From contig VTPC01000034.1 of assembly GCA_011009095.1 (NCBI GenBank), forward strand, positions 28,699 to 92,698: a stretch of 64,000 bases of DNA, given 5' to 3'. The stretch is from Ignelater luminosus (Eukaryota > Arthropoda > Insecta > Coleoptera > Elateridae). Positions within the stretch are counted from its first letter, which is position 1, and each line of letters starts with the position of its first letter. This document shows, one piece after another, positions 48,521-59,416 of this stretch. Under the pieces are notes generated by a model that did no database searches, was not told where the DNA came from, and was given only the letters and a program-made list of their open reading frames with translations. The position numbers and the translations under genes were made by a program.

Positions 48521-51340
48521 AGGAAGATGCTCTTCATGCAGTGGAAAATACTCATCTTCTTAAGTTGATTGGGTTTTTAGAATCAGCTAAACTTTTTGAC
48601 CTAGATGGGATCTTTAAGCCGATGAAGCTTTTTTTAGCTGATTAGGCTTTTCTTATTGCTAAAAACATGTTGGAGCAGTTGAATTCTTCAGGTCCGCATT
48701 ACCTTCCGTACTAATAATACGTATACTAATATCAAACGCAATGTTACAGTCTGTTGCTTTTCATATACCATATTGTCGATTGATCACAGAATGCAGCAGT
48801 GAATATGCGAAGCAGAAATGTTTAAACAACAACCAAAGTTCATTTTCTTAAATAAACTTTAATTTCTCAATTTTCAATAATTTTCTTTTCTTTTTAAGCG
48901 TACTAACTGTTCACGTCCTTAACTGAAAAAATCTTTCTTGTAACAACTGCAGATGAAGACAATCTTAATATCTTCAAGATAAGTCGAAATCTCATGCTGG
49001 ATAGTAAGATTCTGCAATTATAATGCCGGCATTAGCCAGACTGCTGATTTTATATTAGATCAATACTTTTCAGAAAAATTCAATTTTGTGAATTCCTTAT
49101 TTAGAGCTAACTTGTATGTAAACAATGCATTTTCCGAAAGAATACAAAAATAACTTTTTTGTGGCGTTTTTTCAAGTTAAACTAATAATTTGCTTAAGAA
49201 TCTACTAGTTGATGAAGACTTTTTTTCTACAAAAATTTTCCGTTATTTAATTTAAATTTAACTATTTTGGAAACTCGCTAAAGAACAAACAAATGTTTGC
49301 AAGTAAAGTCATATTTTATGTTTTGTTATTATTTTATAGGTTAACATTTATTAATTTTAACTGTGTATAAACTAAAGTACTTTGTTACACAAAATAATTT
49401 ATAATTACTGGTTACCTATTAAGTACAAATTGGTAGGGTTTTAATTCAATAGGATCGCAATTAATTATTTAATATATGAATCAATAATTTTACTTTGTGT
49501 ATACTCTAATAATGAACACTAACTAGTAATTAAGTGAAACTTTATATATTATTATAAATGTAAGCTAAGAGAACCTACGTCCTTTACTACTGTTCGTTAG
49601 ACCTATGTAATGAATTAATAAGTATTTGCAAACTTTTCAGTCAATAAATATTTGAGATGTGGGAATAATGGTGAACAAACTAATGCAGCTGGTTTTAGAC
49701 TATTGAAATAGTAGCTACATAACATACGCGTCTCGCATACCAAAAATTCAAGTGTCAAAAATGAATTTTCTCAATAACATTTGAGTGAATATGCAGAATC
49801 TTTGCTTTTATATTCAATGTTCAGAGATATTTTAGGGGAATATTTTCGCAATATTATAATTTTTATTTAAATTTCAACATCGGGAATTACAATTTTAGTT
49901 TTACCATAAAGCTAATTAGAAAAAAATATACATATAAAGCATATACTAAGTTGATTAACTTTATGAAATTACATGCGCATGATATTAAACAAAATTGTTG
50001 AAAACTAACTACATTTACTCTGGAGGATTTTAATAAATTTACACGCTCTATATTAATTGAATAAAGGTGGTTGCCATGAATCTGAATTGCAAATATGCTA
50101 TAAATAATGTTTCGTTATCCCTTTGGAATGAAGTTAAACTCTCATTAACAAGAATTTGACGCTCTAGATTGTTTTCTATTCGAGAAGGCTATTTAATTAT
50201 TATTTTGTTTAGATTATTAGAAAACATGTTCACTGAGCGATATCTGTACTTTGTATAGTGTTTTTAGAGAAATAAATTTAAAGAATTTACTACCCAGTAG
50301 TAAATCTAAATTGTTAGATTACTGTCTGATATCCATTTGAATTTGTCTGATCAATGACTACTGTCTTCGGGTCCTTATTTACATATAAGCTGAGAAAGCT
50401 GGCTATAACCAGGAATCCTCATGTTTTCAATTTTTTTATCAAAACCTACATTGAAAATCTAAAGCAATTAGTGAATGAGAAATCTTATAAGCCATAATTT
50501 CTGTTGGTTGCATTTTTATAGGTTTTTAAAAACACTTAAATTAGAAATAAGTAAGTAAACTGTGCATTTTCAAAGACTAATATAGATATTTCCCAGTCTA
50601 GAAGTAGAAGAACTAAACGCAGAAGGAGTTTTTTTGCAGATTTAGACTAAGATTCAAAACATTTTGTAATTTATAATTATAATTTTGGGAGAAAGAAAGA
50701 AAGAAAAATTGAGATACGTATTTTGATACCCCTAACCAAATACGCTAGTTTTAATTAACTTCTCGAGAAAAGTAAAAAATGCTCTTGGCACTTAAGCAAT
50801 CAAATAATTCAAAAGTCTATATTATTCAAGTTCAAGAATATTTCAATTTCTCTGTGTTGATATTTTGTGAATTCTAAGTTTCCGAAATCCAACATCATTT
50901 CACTTTTTATGCTTGAAGAAATTGCTCATTTTCTGCAGAACTGTTATTCATAATCAGGCCTAATATAGGTGCGTGGAAGCTTACTTTTTTTGTTTATATT
51001 TATGGCAGTTATGTCTCTAGGACATCTGCTATCCACCATATTATAGAAGATACAATTTTTGTTCGTCATCTTAAAGGTATTCCTGATTCCTCAATGACTG
51101 TGTAAGAAAGAAAGGAAAGAAGGAAAACCAGAAAATCCAAACTAAAATATGAATTCATTCTAATCCAAGCTAAGTTTTTAGTTGGGATTTTGAAAGGAAA
51201 TCTTTATATCCATCTTTCTTGAGGCTAACTTCAACACTGATCCTGGGCGCCATAAGCAAAGCCTTGCTGTGTAGTGTATATTCAGATTGCAGCAATAATT
51301 AACAGTACTAATAGCGGTATCAATGTCAATTAAAGATATC
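48521..51340. other. AT-rich, no gene seen
   Basis: No supported features. The segment 48565-48660 with repeated CTTTTT-GA and TAAGCCGATGAAGC strings may be a trailing part of the repeat region. Confidence 0.55.
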
Positions 51341-51529
51341 AGATAGTGCAAATAATTCTGTTAGTAGACAGCAACAATGTAGCGTAAACGACTAAGTCGT
51401 TGATTCTGCCAAATCTGAACAGTGACGCATGGTAGGCCTCCGTTAAGCCGGTATGAGTTATTACTGAGAAATTGTACGTCATTTAGGACGATTGGTTAGT
51501 ACCGTAAACCATAACCTTTAAGTCACTGC

Positions 51530-51840
51530 ACATGATGTTCTCGCACAAGAATGGTATCAAGTACCGGAAAGACAATCGTTTCTTTGCACTGTTCAGCACT
51601 GAGTTGACAATTTTAGACTTCCGGCTTGTCGCCCTCGGTTATGTACAACATTTTTCAAATCAAAATGGTTTCCGGTGGGTTATTTCAACAAAACAATGTC
51701 CAATCCATGTAGCCCACCCTACGTTTGACTACTTGAAACGCTATAGCATTGAATTTCTGTCACAGCCTGCCTAATCGTCAGATTCAGCGGACCTGAACGA
51801 AGATGCTACAGTTATAGCTATTCAAGTACTGTTTGATTTC
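51530..51840 (+). pseudogene. Tc1-like transposase relic, C-terminal part
   Basis: One frame reads CPIHVAHPTFDYLKRYSIEF followed by LSQPA-stop-SSDSADLNE. This corresponds to the DNAP(I/V)H.A....YL....I..L.WPA.SPDLNPIE region of Tc1/mariner transposases, which contains the second and third catalytic acidic residues. Just before it, in a neighbouring frame, FQQNNV takes the place of the expected FQQDNAP: the codon AAC stands where catalytic GAC is expected, and one base is missing before CCA. Together with the TAA after QPA these show that the copy is dead. The N-terminal helix-turn-helix and first catalytic D are not clearly seen upstream, although 51.34-51.53 kb keeps an unusual base composition. 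The inverted ends were not located. Confidence 0.75.
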
Positions 51841-51899
51841 TTGGCGTAGAGAATAGATGCTAGCCTTCGCGCTAGGGGCAGTTACTCTAACTACTACGT

Positions 51900-52865
51900 A
51901 GTCTCTTTCTTTTATGTTCTGAATTAGAACCTAAAATTGTTACCTTGTATTAGCCATATAATACAAGGCCATACAATACCTACAAGACCATATAATACAA
52001 CCTATTTTTTTACCTCTCCAGAGTGTTCCTTTCTTATGGCAAGCAGCTACATCCCTAATCTAGTTACTTTTTCTCTTTTTGTTTTTGATGTAGTAATAAC
52101 CTGAAGTTTTTGTATGAGATTTCTAATAAAGTTTTTAGTATGAGGTTTTGTAGACTTCCATCTAATTAGACTAAAATGCGGATATCAGCTAAATGTAATA
52201 TTAAATTATAGACATCACTAAAGCATAATGTACACTGCAACACTTGATTGTGAGATATTGATTGCATGCTTGCTACGTAAGTCCGTAAGCTATAACACCA
52301 TTATGACATCTGATGCTTGGTCATTTTCAAACTACATCATGCACTATGTTTAACGTAAATCAATTCTGTGTAATATGGATATTAAAAAGCTTTAACTGTA
52401 TGCTGTAAGTGTGATCCTCAAGATATTAACTCACTTGCAGATAACAAAAGAAATTCTTGACCATTGGACACTTGAAGTCTAAAACAGAATTCGTGAAAAT
52501 CAGTGTTTTGAACAGTTTAGATTCAAAATCACTTTGATAACCTGCTTTGCTGCTTCTCCAATTGGATTGTGAATTTAATTTGATTTAATCAAAAACTAAT
52601 GCTGACCGGCTTCAGACCAGAAATTTCTTTTAGGGACTGTGTTAATATGGAAGTCTGTACTCAGACTTTAATTGTCTTAAAATCGATCATTGAGATTGTT
52701 TTGCTCACTTTTATATAAATCAAACTTCTTCGAACGAATTTCGTCTCTAGAGTGGTTGGATGTCAAATTTCTGTTTTCTACTTGTCTAGTTAAATCTATC
52801 ATATAAAAAGAGCCCAGTCGCAGAATAACTTATTCACCAAGAGTATTTGACAATAGCTGATAAAT
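51900..52865. other. No gene seen
   Basis: AT-rich with short direct repeats around 51950-52000 (ATATAATACAAGGCCATACA-type, two to three times). Nothing else recognisable. Confidence 0.5.
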
Positions 52866-52870
52866 GGAAG

Positions 52871-53305
52871 GTAAAAGTACGCGTCGGGTAAGGATGACAA
52901 CTTTGTTTTTGTAGGTTATGTGTAGAATGGGCATGTTAGAGTATTCCAAAAGATATAGTGCGTTTATGACTTTGACTACTTATGTATTTCACAGCGGGTC
53001 CCTCATAAAAATCAACAAATACAAGTAGTGGCACGTGTCAGAGACGATTGGGTAAACCAAGGACCGTATTGAAATAATTTATTTTTCTAAAATTTCAGTT
53101 TAAAAGTATTTACGAAAGTAAAACTTATCTCAATACGACCCTGTGACAATGTTAGAAAAGGTAAGCGGATCTATGACACCCTGCTGTGACGAACATGTAA
53201 AATTTACTGTAAGCTAAGTAGCAATTAAGTCATAAAGGCACTATATCTTTTGGAATACTATAGCATTATCGATAGGTTTTTGAAAACAAAAAATACGCGT
53301 ACATA
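52871..53305. mobile_element. Foldback (long-inverted-repeat) element, about 430 bp
   Basis: The two halves are imperfect reverse complements of each other. Outer ends GTACGCGT (52877-52884) and ACGCGTAC (53295-53302) match; GTATTCCAAAAGATATAGTGC (52941-52961) is perfectly complemented by 53238-53258; TTTATGACTT, CACAGC.GGGT and ACCGTATTGA.ATAA near the centre also pair across an axis near 53100. Nearly the whole element is arm, with almost no loop. It has no coding capacity, so it is a MITE-like or foldback element, or a hairpin-forming non-coding sequence. It ends about 70 bases before the pogo-like transposase frame; whether it belongs to that element is open. A clear target duplication was not found. 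Confidence 0.75.
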
Positions 53306-53360
53306 CTCTTAACTGGATGTGTACTCTTTTCTGATCAACGGTCTATTAACATTTTAAATT

Positions 53361-54970
53361 GACATTTTTTTATTGATGTTTGAGATAAAAAAGGGAAAGT
53401 ACAAACAGAAATCAGAAAGAAAGTTAATATTCACAAAAGAAATAATAAAAGAAGTAAGAGGTAAATTAGAACAAGAACAAAGCAAAAGATCAATTACAGA
53501 ATCAATTGGCGTTTACGAAGCAACATTAAGGGAGCGTTTAAAGGCTGAAACCACACCATCACTTGGACAATTCAAACCTGTTTTTACGAAAGTAATGAAA
53601 ATCGAGCTGGCCAACTAATGTAGAGATTTAGATAAAACCTTGTATGAACTTACTTTAAAAGCGCTTGGTGGTGAATCAAATAAAAAAAAACACAGAAGAA
53701 AAGGACTGGATTTATGCCTTTTGCAAATGCCACAATCTGAGTCTTTGTTTGGCAAAAAAGACGAGCTTAGCACGAGCTTTGGGATTTAATAAACCGCAAG
53801 TAAAATTGTTCTTTGAAAATCTCAAACGTGCTATTGAATTGAAGAAAGTATCACCCCATTAAATATAATAATATGGACAAGATGGGTATATTAACTGTGC
53901 CCAACAAAATGCCAAAGATAATTGCACCCAAATGTAAAAAGACAGTAGAGAAAAATTGTTTCCACTGAAAAAGAACAGTTAATCAGCGCTAGTCTTCCCA
54001 CAAAATCGACAAAAGCCCAAACTGAATGATAAAGCTGCTGTGAGAACCCTCCAAATGGTTTTGAATTCGGGATTCAACAACAGTGAGTTATTTTTGGAAT
54101 AGATTGATCATTTCCAGAAATATGTAAAAAACTCAGTGAATGATCCAGTTTTACTTAATTTGGATAATTAGTCTAGCCGTATCAGTTTAGAAACTATTCT
54201 AGAGTGTCAAGGATACGGTATTTATCTTTTAAGTCTGCCATAAGTTGCTACAGTTAAACAAAAGATTCTTTGGATCTTTAACAACTACATATGCTAGAGG
54301 GTGTTGAAACTGGCACACAGTTCATCCTGGTCAACTGATCACGTAATACCAAATAGGTTCTTTATTTGGAAGAGCATACTCTAAAGCAGCAAGTAGCTTC
54401 TGTTGAGAAAGCAGTAAGATCTTTCGAGATGTGTAGAATTCGGCTGTATTCTTGCAAGCGGATTTTGCACCAGAAACCGTGACAAATCAACTAGAACCAA
54501 ATAATCATTCTCAGCAAGAAATAAATTCAGATTCCAAATATTTTTTGCCATTATCTGTTGTAAGTCAATCATGCATAAATGCAAAACGCAGAAAGTTCAT
54601 ATGTCAACGTTGCGTTTACAGAAGTACTGCCATTCACATCATTTAGAAGATTACCATTTTGTGCATAGGTAACTCCACAACCATCTACACCTCTACGTTC
54701 GTCAAATACTTTTGTATCTCCAAAAGAAATTAAGCCTCTACCAAAAGCCCAATTAAATAAATACTAGAATCTGAAGAAGATGAAATCTGCGTTAGTTACT
54801 GGCTCCCTAGATAGAAACAAGCTTAAATCCCAATTAGCAGCAAAAATACAAAACGCAACACGAGACTTGTGAGTTCAGGTAATGAAGCAGGAAATCTGAA
54901 AGAAACTGTCAAACCATCTAAATCTGTTTATTTGTATAATTATATAATTCTAATAAATTAATTAGTTTTT
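53361..54970 (+). pseudogene. pogo/Tigger-like transposase relic
   Basis: The enzyme would move a Tc1/mariner-superfamily pogo-type transposon. In order: a psq/CENP-B-type helix-turn-helix (KYKQKSERKLIFTKE to SKRSITESIGVYEATLRERL, from 53397), then FKPVFTKVMKIELAN, a stop (TAA 53616-53618) where a tyrosine is usual, CRDLDKTLYELTLKAL, KDWIYAFCKCHNLSL (second DNA-binding domain), ALGFNKPQVKLFFENL, NMDKMGILTVPNKMP, and KIVSTEKEQLI. The segment holding the first catalytic D is then largely deleted. DPVLLNLDN carries the second catalytic D, followed by TAG (54169-54171) where histidine is usual, then GIYLLSLP, HPGQLIT, LFGRAYSKAA, DFAPETVTNQ and finally VSPKEIKPLPKAQ near 54720. Several frames are needed, so it is inactive. 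CTCTTTTACCCTACATTCCCCT at 54984-55005 may be the right end. Confidence 0.9.
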
Positions 54971-54974
54971 TTAG

Positions 54975-56040
54975 AAAACGTGTACTCTTTTACCCTACAT
55001 TCCCCTACTTAATTTTAAGCAATTCCTAACTTACTCTTTCTTCCATACAGAACCAGTATTTCTTGCAATGCTATAAATAAGAAAAGTGTTATTGACTAAA
55101 AGCAGTAGTAGATAGAACCCAAAAGATCCATTATGCAAATTATCTTATACCGTTCCTGAAAAGATTAAAACTATTCGCAAAAAATACTTTCTCAAACTGT
55201 TGAAATATTACATTTCTTTGCTGCGAAACGCTTTGAAGAGATCTCGACTTTTATTGCTTTTATTGTCTTCTTGCAATGGAATTTTTATAATTCATTTAAC
55301 TCTAATTCTTATGGCATAGTGTAGTATGTTATTACACCAACAATATGTTTTAAGTATGCCAAAGTTGTTAGGCGAAAATCAAAAACTTCGTTAAAATAGG
55401 AAGAACTATTGTGAGAACATCGCGAAAAAGTGAATGCTTTTGCTAATTTCAACAGAACTAACAAGGGAATGGTAGATTTAATGTGATTATCCTTTTATAC
55501 TGCGGTCTTTATGTGTTTAGTTGACCACAATAGATTGTAATTTGATAGAATTATAGTAAAATGTTTTACTTAGAAGAAAATTAGAAAATTAATTAGATCG
55601 TACTTTAAACCCTGTCACTTGATATATTTTCAAAAACTACCGAATCTTAATTTTTCCTAATCTTAGAAAATTTTATCAAACAAAATTATCTGTTTTTAAG
55701 CAAATTTTTATATCAAAAATATTATCTAGATTGTTCTCTTTAAATGGTAAAATTATGCTTCAGATAATCTAATCATTAAGAAAAGACTCACTTATTAAAT
55801 TATAATAGGTACGAATGTTACTTACACCTTACATATAAATTAGTTACGGTGGTTTGTGTAATTAAAGATACGTTTATAATTTATGAAACAAGTGCACGAT
55901 GTTAATATTTTCACATATCCACACCATTCATGTTAGTAATTAAACTTTTCATTACTAGATACAACTTGTATTTATTTAATAATATTATCCTCTATCAGAT
56001 TGAATTCTAGTAAAGATGTTTTTTACTATTGTCTACACAC
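54975..56040. other. AT-rich, no gene seen
   Basis: After the possible right end of the pogo-like element the sequence returns to AT-rich DNA with no supported feature. Confidence 0.5.
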
Positions 56041-56144
56041 AATTCGACCTTCATTAAAATATTGAAAGAAGAAAGAAAAAAATAATCGGCGCCGCCGCAA
56101 CGCATTCGCTGTTATAACAAAATACAAATTTGTACCTAAAATAA

Positions 56145-56210
56145 CAGAGCGGGTCCGTGCGGTTTGGGCCCCTGGGCCACGACCAGGGCAGCCAACTTCG
56201 CCGCGCAACA
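56145..56210. repeat. GC-rich patch, possible hAT-type terminus
   Basis: CAGAGCGGGTCCGTGCGGTT followed by TGGGCCCCTGGGCCACG and CCAGGGCAGCC is an isolated GC-rich block in AT-rich DNA. CAG-GGCGG...GGGCCC...GGGCC ends occur in some hAT elements. GGCGCCGCCGCAACGC lies just before (56087). No matching inverted end is seen. It could equally be a small CpG island. Confidence 0.3.
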
Positions 56211-58230
56211 GACAGATAATTATTACTTATGTACCGCCGTCTACGGACGTTTCGTGTGTTATTATATATTTTTTATGCCGGAAACGATGGGCATTTGGTT
56301 TTTGTGAATGTGACCGAATTTTTATTGTTTTAAGGGAGGCACTTTTCGGGCTGCGTTTCCAGTTCTTCAGATGTGTCAGGTGATCGTGACTACGATGATG
56401 ATGATGACCACGATCGAACGACGGCTGTTTTTATTTTTTTTTTATCTCAGATGCTCGGATGATGGACAAATAGAAAATTGGGGTGGAATTTTAATATTTT
56501 GTTTAGACAAGGTGAATGATACGCATTTTTGCTGGTTAATTCATAAAGTAAATTTACAAAAAACAAGTGAAGAGCAGAGTAAATAACACTTTTTTTATAC
56601 GGGAAGCTTCTACAACAAACCCTATTAAATAATTTATCAAAGTCATAAAGGATTCCTTTAGATGTTTTTTCTTTCCAAGATACATCAAAACAATCGGAAT
56701 CAAAAGACTTTTATCTGATTTTAGTTTCAATATTTCATATATTTCTGGTAATTTTCTTGTACTAATTTGACATTGAAAAATGTCGTGATTTGTCATGACA
56801 AATATGAACTGGAACATTTTCTCCCTAATACGTATACACGATTAATGTAGAATATTTAGGGTTTGCTGTCAATTCTAAAGGAAAGCTCGTTTTCAATTCT
56901 ATTCGTATATTGGATATTATTATATTTTTTGCTTTTGTAATTTAGTTTTATTGAATTTAAGTAGAATTTACGTAACAAACAATTTCATGTCAATTTTACC
57001 GTCGCGTCGCACTTCATAAAATCTATATTCACAAGAAAACTTTAAAAACAGCCTTATTCTAGGAAAAGTTTTTTTGTTAAAACACTAATAAATTTACTTT
57101 TGAGGTGATTTGCATTTTTACCAAATACAAAATAAAATGTCATTTTTTCTAAAATGGTATAGCAGCAGTGAGCAAAAATGCGAAAATGATCCATCGGCTT
57201 ATATAATTTTAGACTTTGCTATAGAAAAGAAGATATTCCAGTTAGTGGGAAAATTAATCTAACTTAAATCCCGATTAAGCAACAAAAAAATGATAAAACT
57301 ACCTTCAAAACAACACCACTTAGCGCGAGAAAAGGAAAAAGCTAATTTTTACTCATAAGACCTATGTACTCTTAGTACATACACCTAAGAATCTTTTTGA
57401 AGCCGGTGCAATATCAAATACTAGGTGTAGTACTGGCCGTCGATCTTTCGTGTTATGGCACTAGTTGACTTACCAAAGACCACTTTATTCAAATAAAGCA
57501 AAGATAATCGGAACATACAAACCAATAAACAAACAAGCATCGGAACTGATAACCTTGTTTATTTTTGAAGACGATTAAAAGCATCTTTACCTCATGAAGC
57601 AAGACAGATAAAATTAACGTCTACTGATTGAACCCTACTTTTGAAAAACCAAAAAATATATATACTGAGCCGTTTTCGATCTTCCCCTACTCATGTTAGT
57701 CAAAATCTGGACTTAGCAAAACTAATCTGCAGTGGAGAAATTGTTGTGGTGTCGTTTTGAATAAATCTATAGAAGATTTGTTTGTGTTTTAGGTTAATGC
57801 CAGCTCATTCCAATCTGTTTGCTGCACTTTGATCCGATTTGCAACAAAGCGCATTGTATGATAGCGACTTAGTATGATAACAGCTCATACTACTGTTAAA
57901 CCATAGCTTTTATTAACTCCCAGTTTACAGTGATTCATCATTTGGAAACGAGTTCATAATTCGTAAAAAATTTCTTGTGTGGATTTGTACCATTTCTTCG
58001 GGTTTTTTCTTTGGCTTTCTTCGATACGCCTGTAACACGGCGATGGAACTTGAAATACTTTGACTTGATTATTGGTTGTTGTTGCACTGATTTTTCATTA
58101 GCCTACGAAGAGTTAATAGTTTATATTCCATTAGAATGCTGACAACAGTAGGTTAATTCGCTTTGCTTTCAAAGTTGCTTTTCTATGTTAACTCGTTTAT
58201 GAAATAGTTAGGCTGTCAGAGGAGGCTAGT
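56211..58230. other. AT-rich, no supported gene
   Basis: Frames at 56371-56586 (plus) and 56554-56817 (minus) have no known motif. A (GAT)n string occurs at about 56392-56406. The 57.8-58.2 kb part has more even base composition and may be the decayed continuation of the minus-strand Tc1-like fragment. Confidence 0.45.
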
Positions 58231-58239
58231 ATTTGTAAT

Positions 58240-58420
58240 TGACTTTCTTGGCCTAGCCTGTATTGCACCTAATTCTTTAAAGTCTATTCAGACTATGCCG
58301 GTCGGCGCTTGGCAAAATCGAGAAAGTCGTCTATACACTGTGCTATTTGACACGGCTTCCTTTGTTCGAGACTTGACAACAGTCTGTTTGAATGTTGCAC
58401 GCCGATTGGCACAATTTGGT
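58240..58420 (-). pseudogene. Possible Tc1-like transposase DNA-binding fragment
   Basis: Read leftwards, one frame gives NCANRRATFKQTVVKSRTKE then AVSNSTVYRRLSRFCQ, a stop at 58290-58288, and, still in frame, GAIQARPRKSITNTSLL. The VSNSTVYRRL core followed by RPRK resembles the second helix-turn-helix of Tc1-family transposases (VS.STV.R.L ... R.PRK.P.LT). The remainder of the protein, which should lie at 57.8-58.2 kb, cannot be read reliably. The opposite-strand frame at 58295-58489 is regarded as its shadow. The similarity is short, so the call is tentative. Confidence 0.45.
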
Positions 58421-58429
58421 CACTCAACA

Positions 58430-59240
58430 TTAATCGACAGATACGTCCCCACCTATTTGATATTACATTTTTGGTCTTCTATATTATAATCTATGGTGAC
58501 ACTTCAAGCTCTCTTTTTTCCACAAGGTCGTGTTCACGCTATCTGATGCAGTATATTATCGAGTCTCGAGTTCCTGTATACCATAGTAAGCACCGTTCGC
58601 GTTTTTTCATTTACTACACGTGTTGTGCAATATTATAAAATGTTGCATCTTGATAAAATATTTTACAATTAGACTGCATGAGAAAAATTCGTTGAAGTTC
58701 AAGTCTTTTTAGAATATGGTGACAATTTAGAAGCGTAGTAAATAATATTAAAACGAGTCTTGCACTGAATTTTAAAAAAAGAAAAATATTGGCAGGTACA
58801 ATGATAACCAAAATCTAAATCCAAGGTATTATTAGGAGGATAACGACAAATGGTATTATTGTCAACAGCAAAACCGAGTCTCGATTTACAAGTTACTTTG
58901 GGACAACAAAATGTTTCAACCTTCATGAGGGTATGATATTCTTTTGTGACATGTTAAAAAGATTCTGTTCTAGTTAAGACAAGGCAATATAATAATTGAA
59001 AAATTACAATTACTTGGAAAATGCGAAGATTCTGCACAAAAAGATCCTTAAATCTTCTGTGGTATGACTTGTGTATACTAAGAAATATTATTGTTACACA
59101 AATCAAGACTTAAACAAGAAATTATTCCTTTCAGTACTTTTTAATTTACCTAAGGATTTAAGGAAAAGCAAATCGACGCTTTCTGAGTTTTTGCTTTGAC
59201 GTTTGAATAAAGGAAAATGAAACTTAATCGGTGTGAGTAG
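58430..59240. other. No supported gene
   Basis: Minus-strand frames at 58614-58811 and 58699-58926 overlap and have no motif beyond a few cysteines. Confidence 0.45.
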
Positions 59241-59241
59241 T

Positions 59242-59416
59242 GTAGGGGTGATTACACCTGCACCCACTCTTCATAGTGTAAATGGCACAAACATACTGTA
59301 GCTACCTTGGACCAACGTGGGTTAGGGCCTGGAATTGGGAAAAAAGTTTCGGGCCTGGAATTGAATTCACGAGGCCATATATGATCTTAGTAGTCGTGCC
59401 TAAATTGAAAAAAAAG
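59242..59416 (+). mobile_element. SINE-like element, nearly full copy
   Basis: Aligns with 19894-20072 from GTAGGGGTGATTACACCTG to the tail TGCCTAAATTGAAAAAAAAG, and with 13964-14069 in the 3' half (GACCAACGTGGGTTAGGGCC... GAGGCCATAT). A 13-base string GGGCCTGGAATTG occurs twice inside this copy (about 59327 and 59353), a small internal duplication not seen in the other copies. Confidence 0.68.

Noticed and set aside
53319-54991. GTGTACTCTTTT at both 53319 and 54980 as possible pogo ends
   Set aside because: The two are in direct, not inverted, orientation, so they cannot be terminal inverted repeats of one element.
57780-57870. Minus-strand MRFVANRIKVQQTDWNELA resembling the FVANRV..I motif of BEL/Pao retroelements
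   Set aside because: Only a few residues match, there is no neighbouring integrase, protease or LTR, and the frame closes on both sides.
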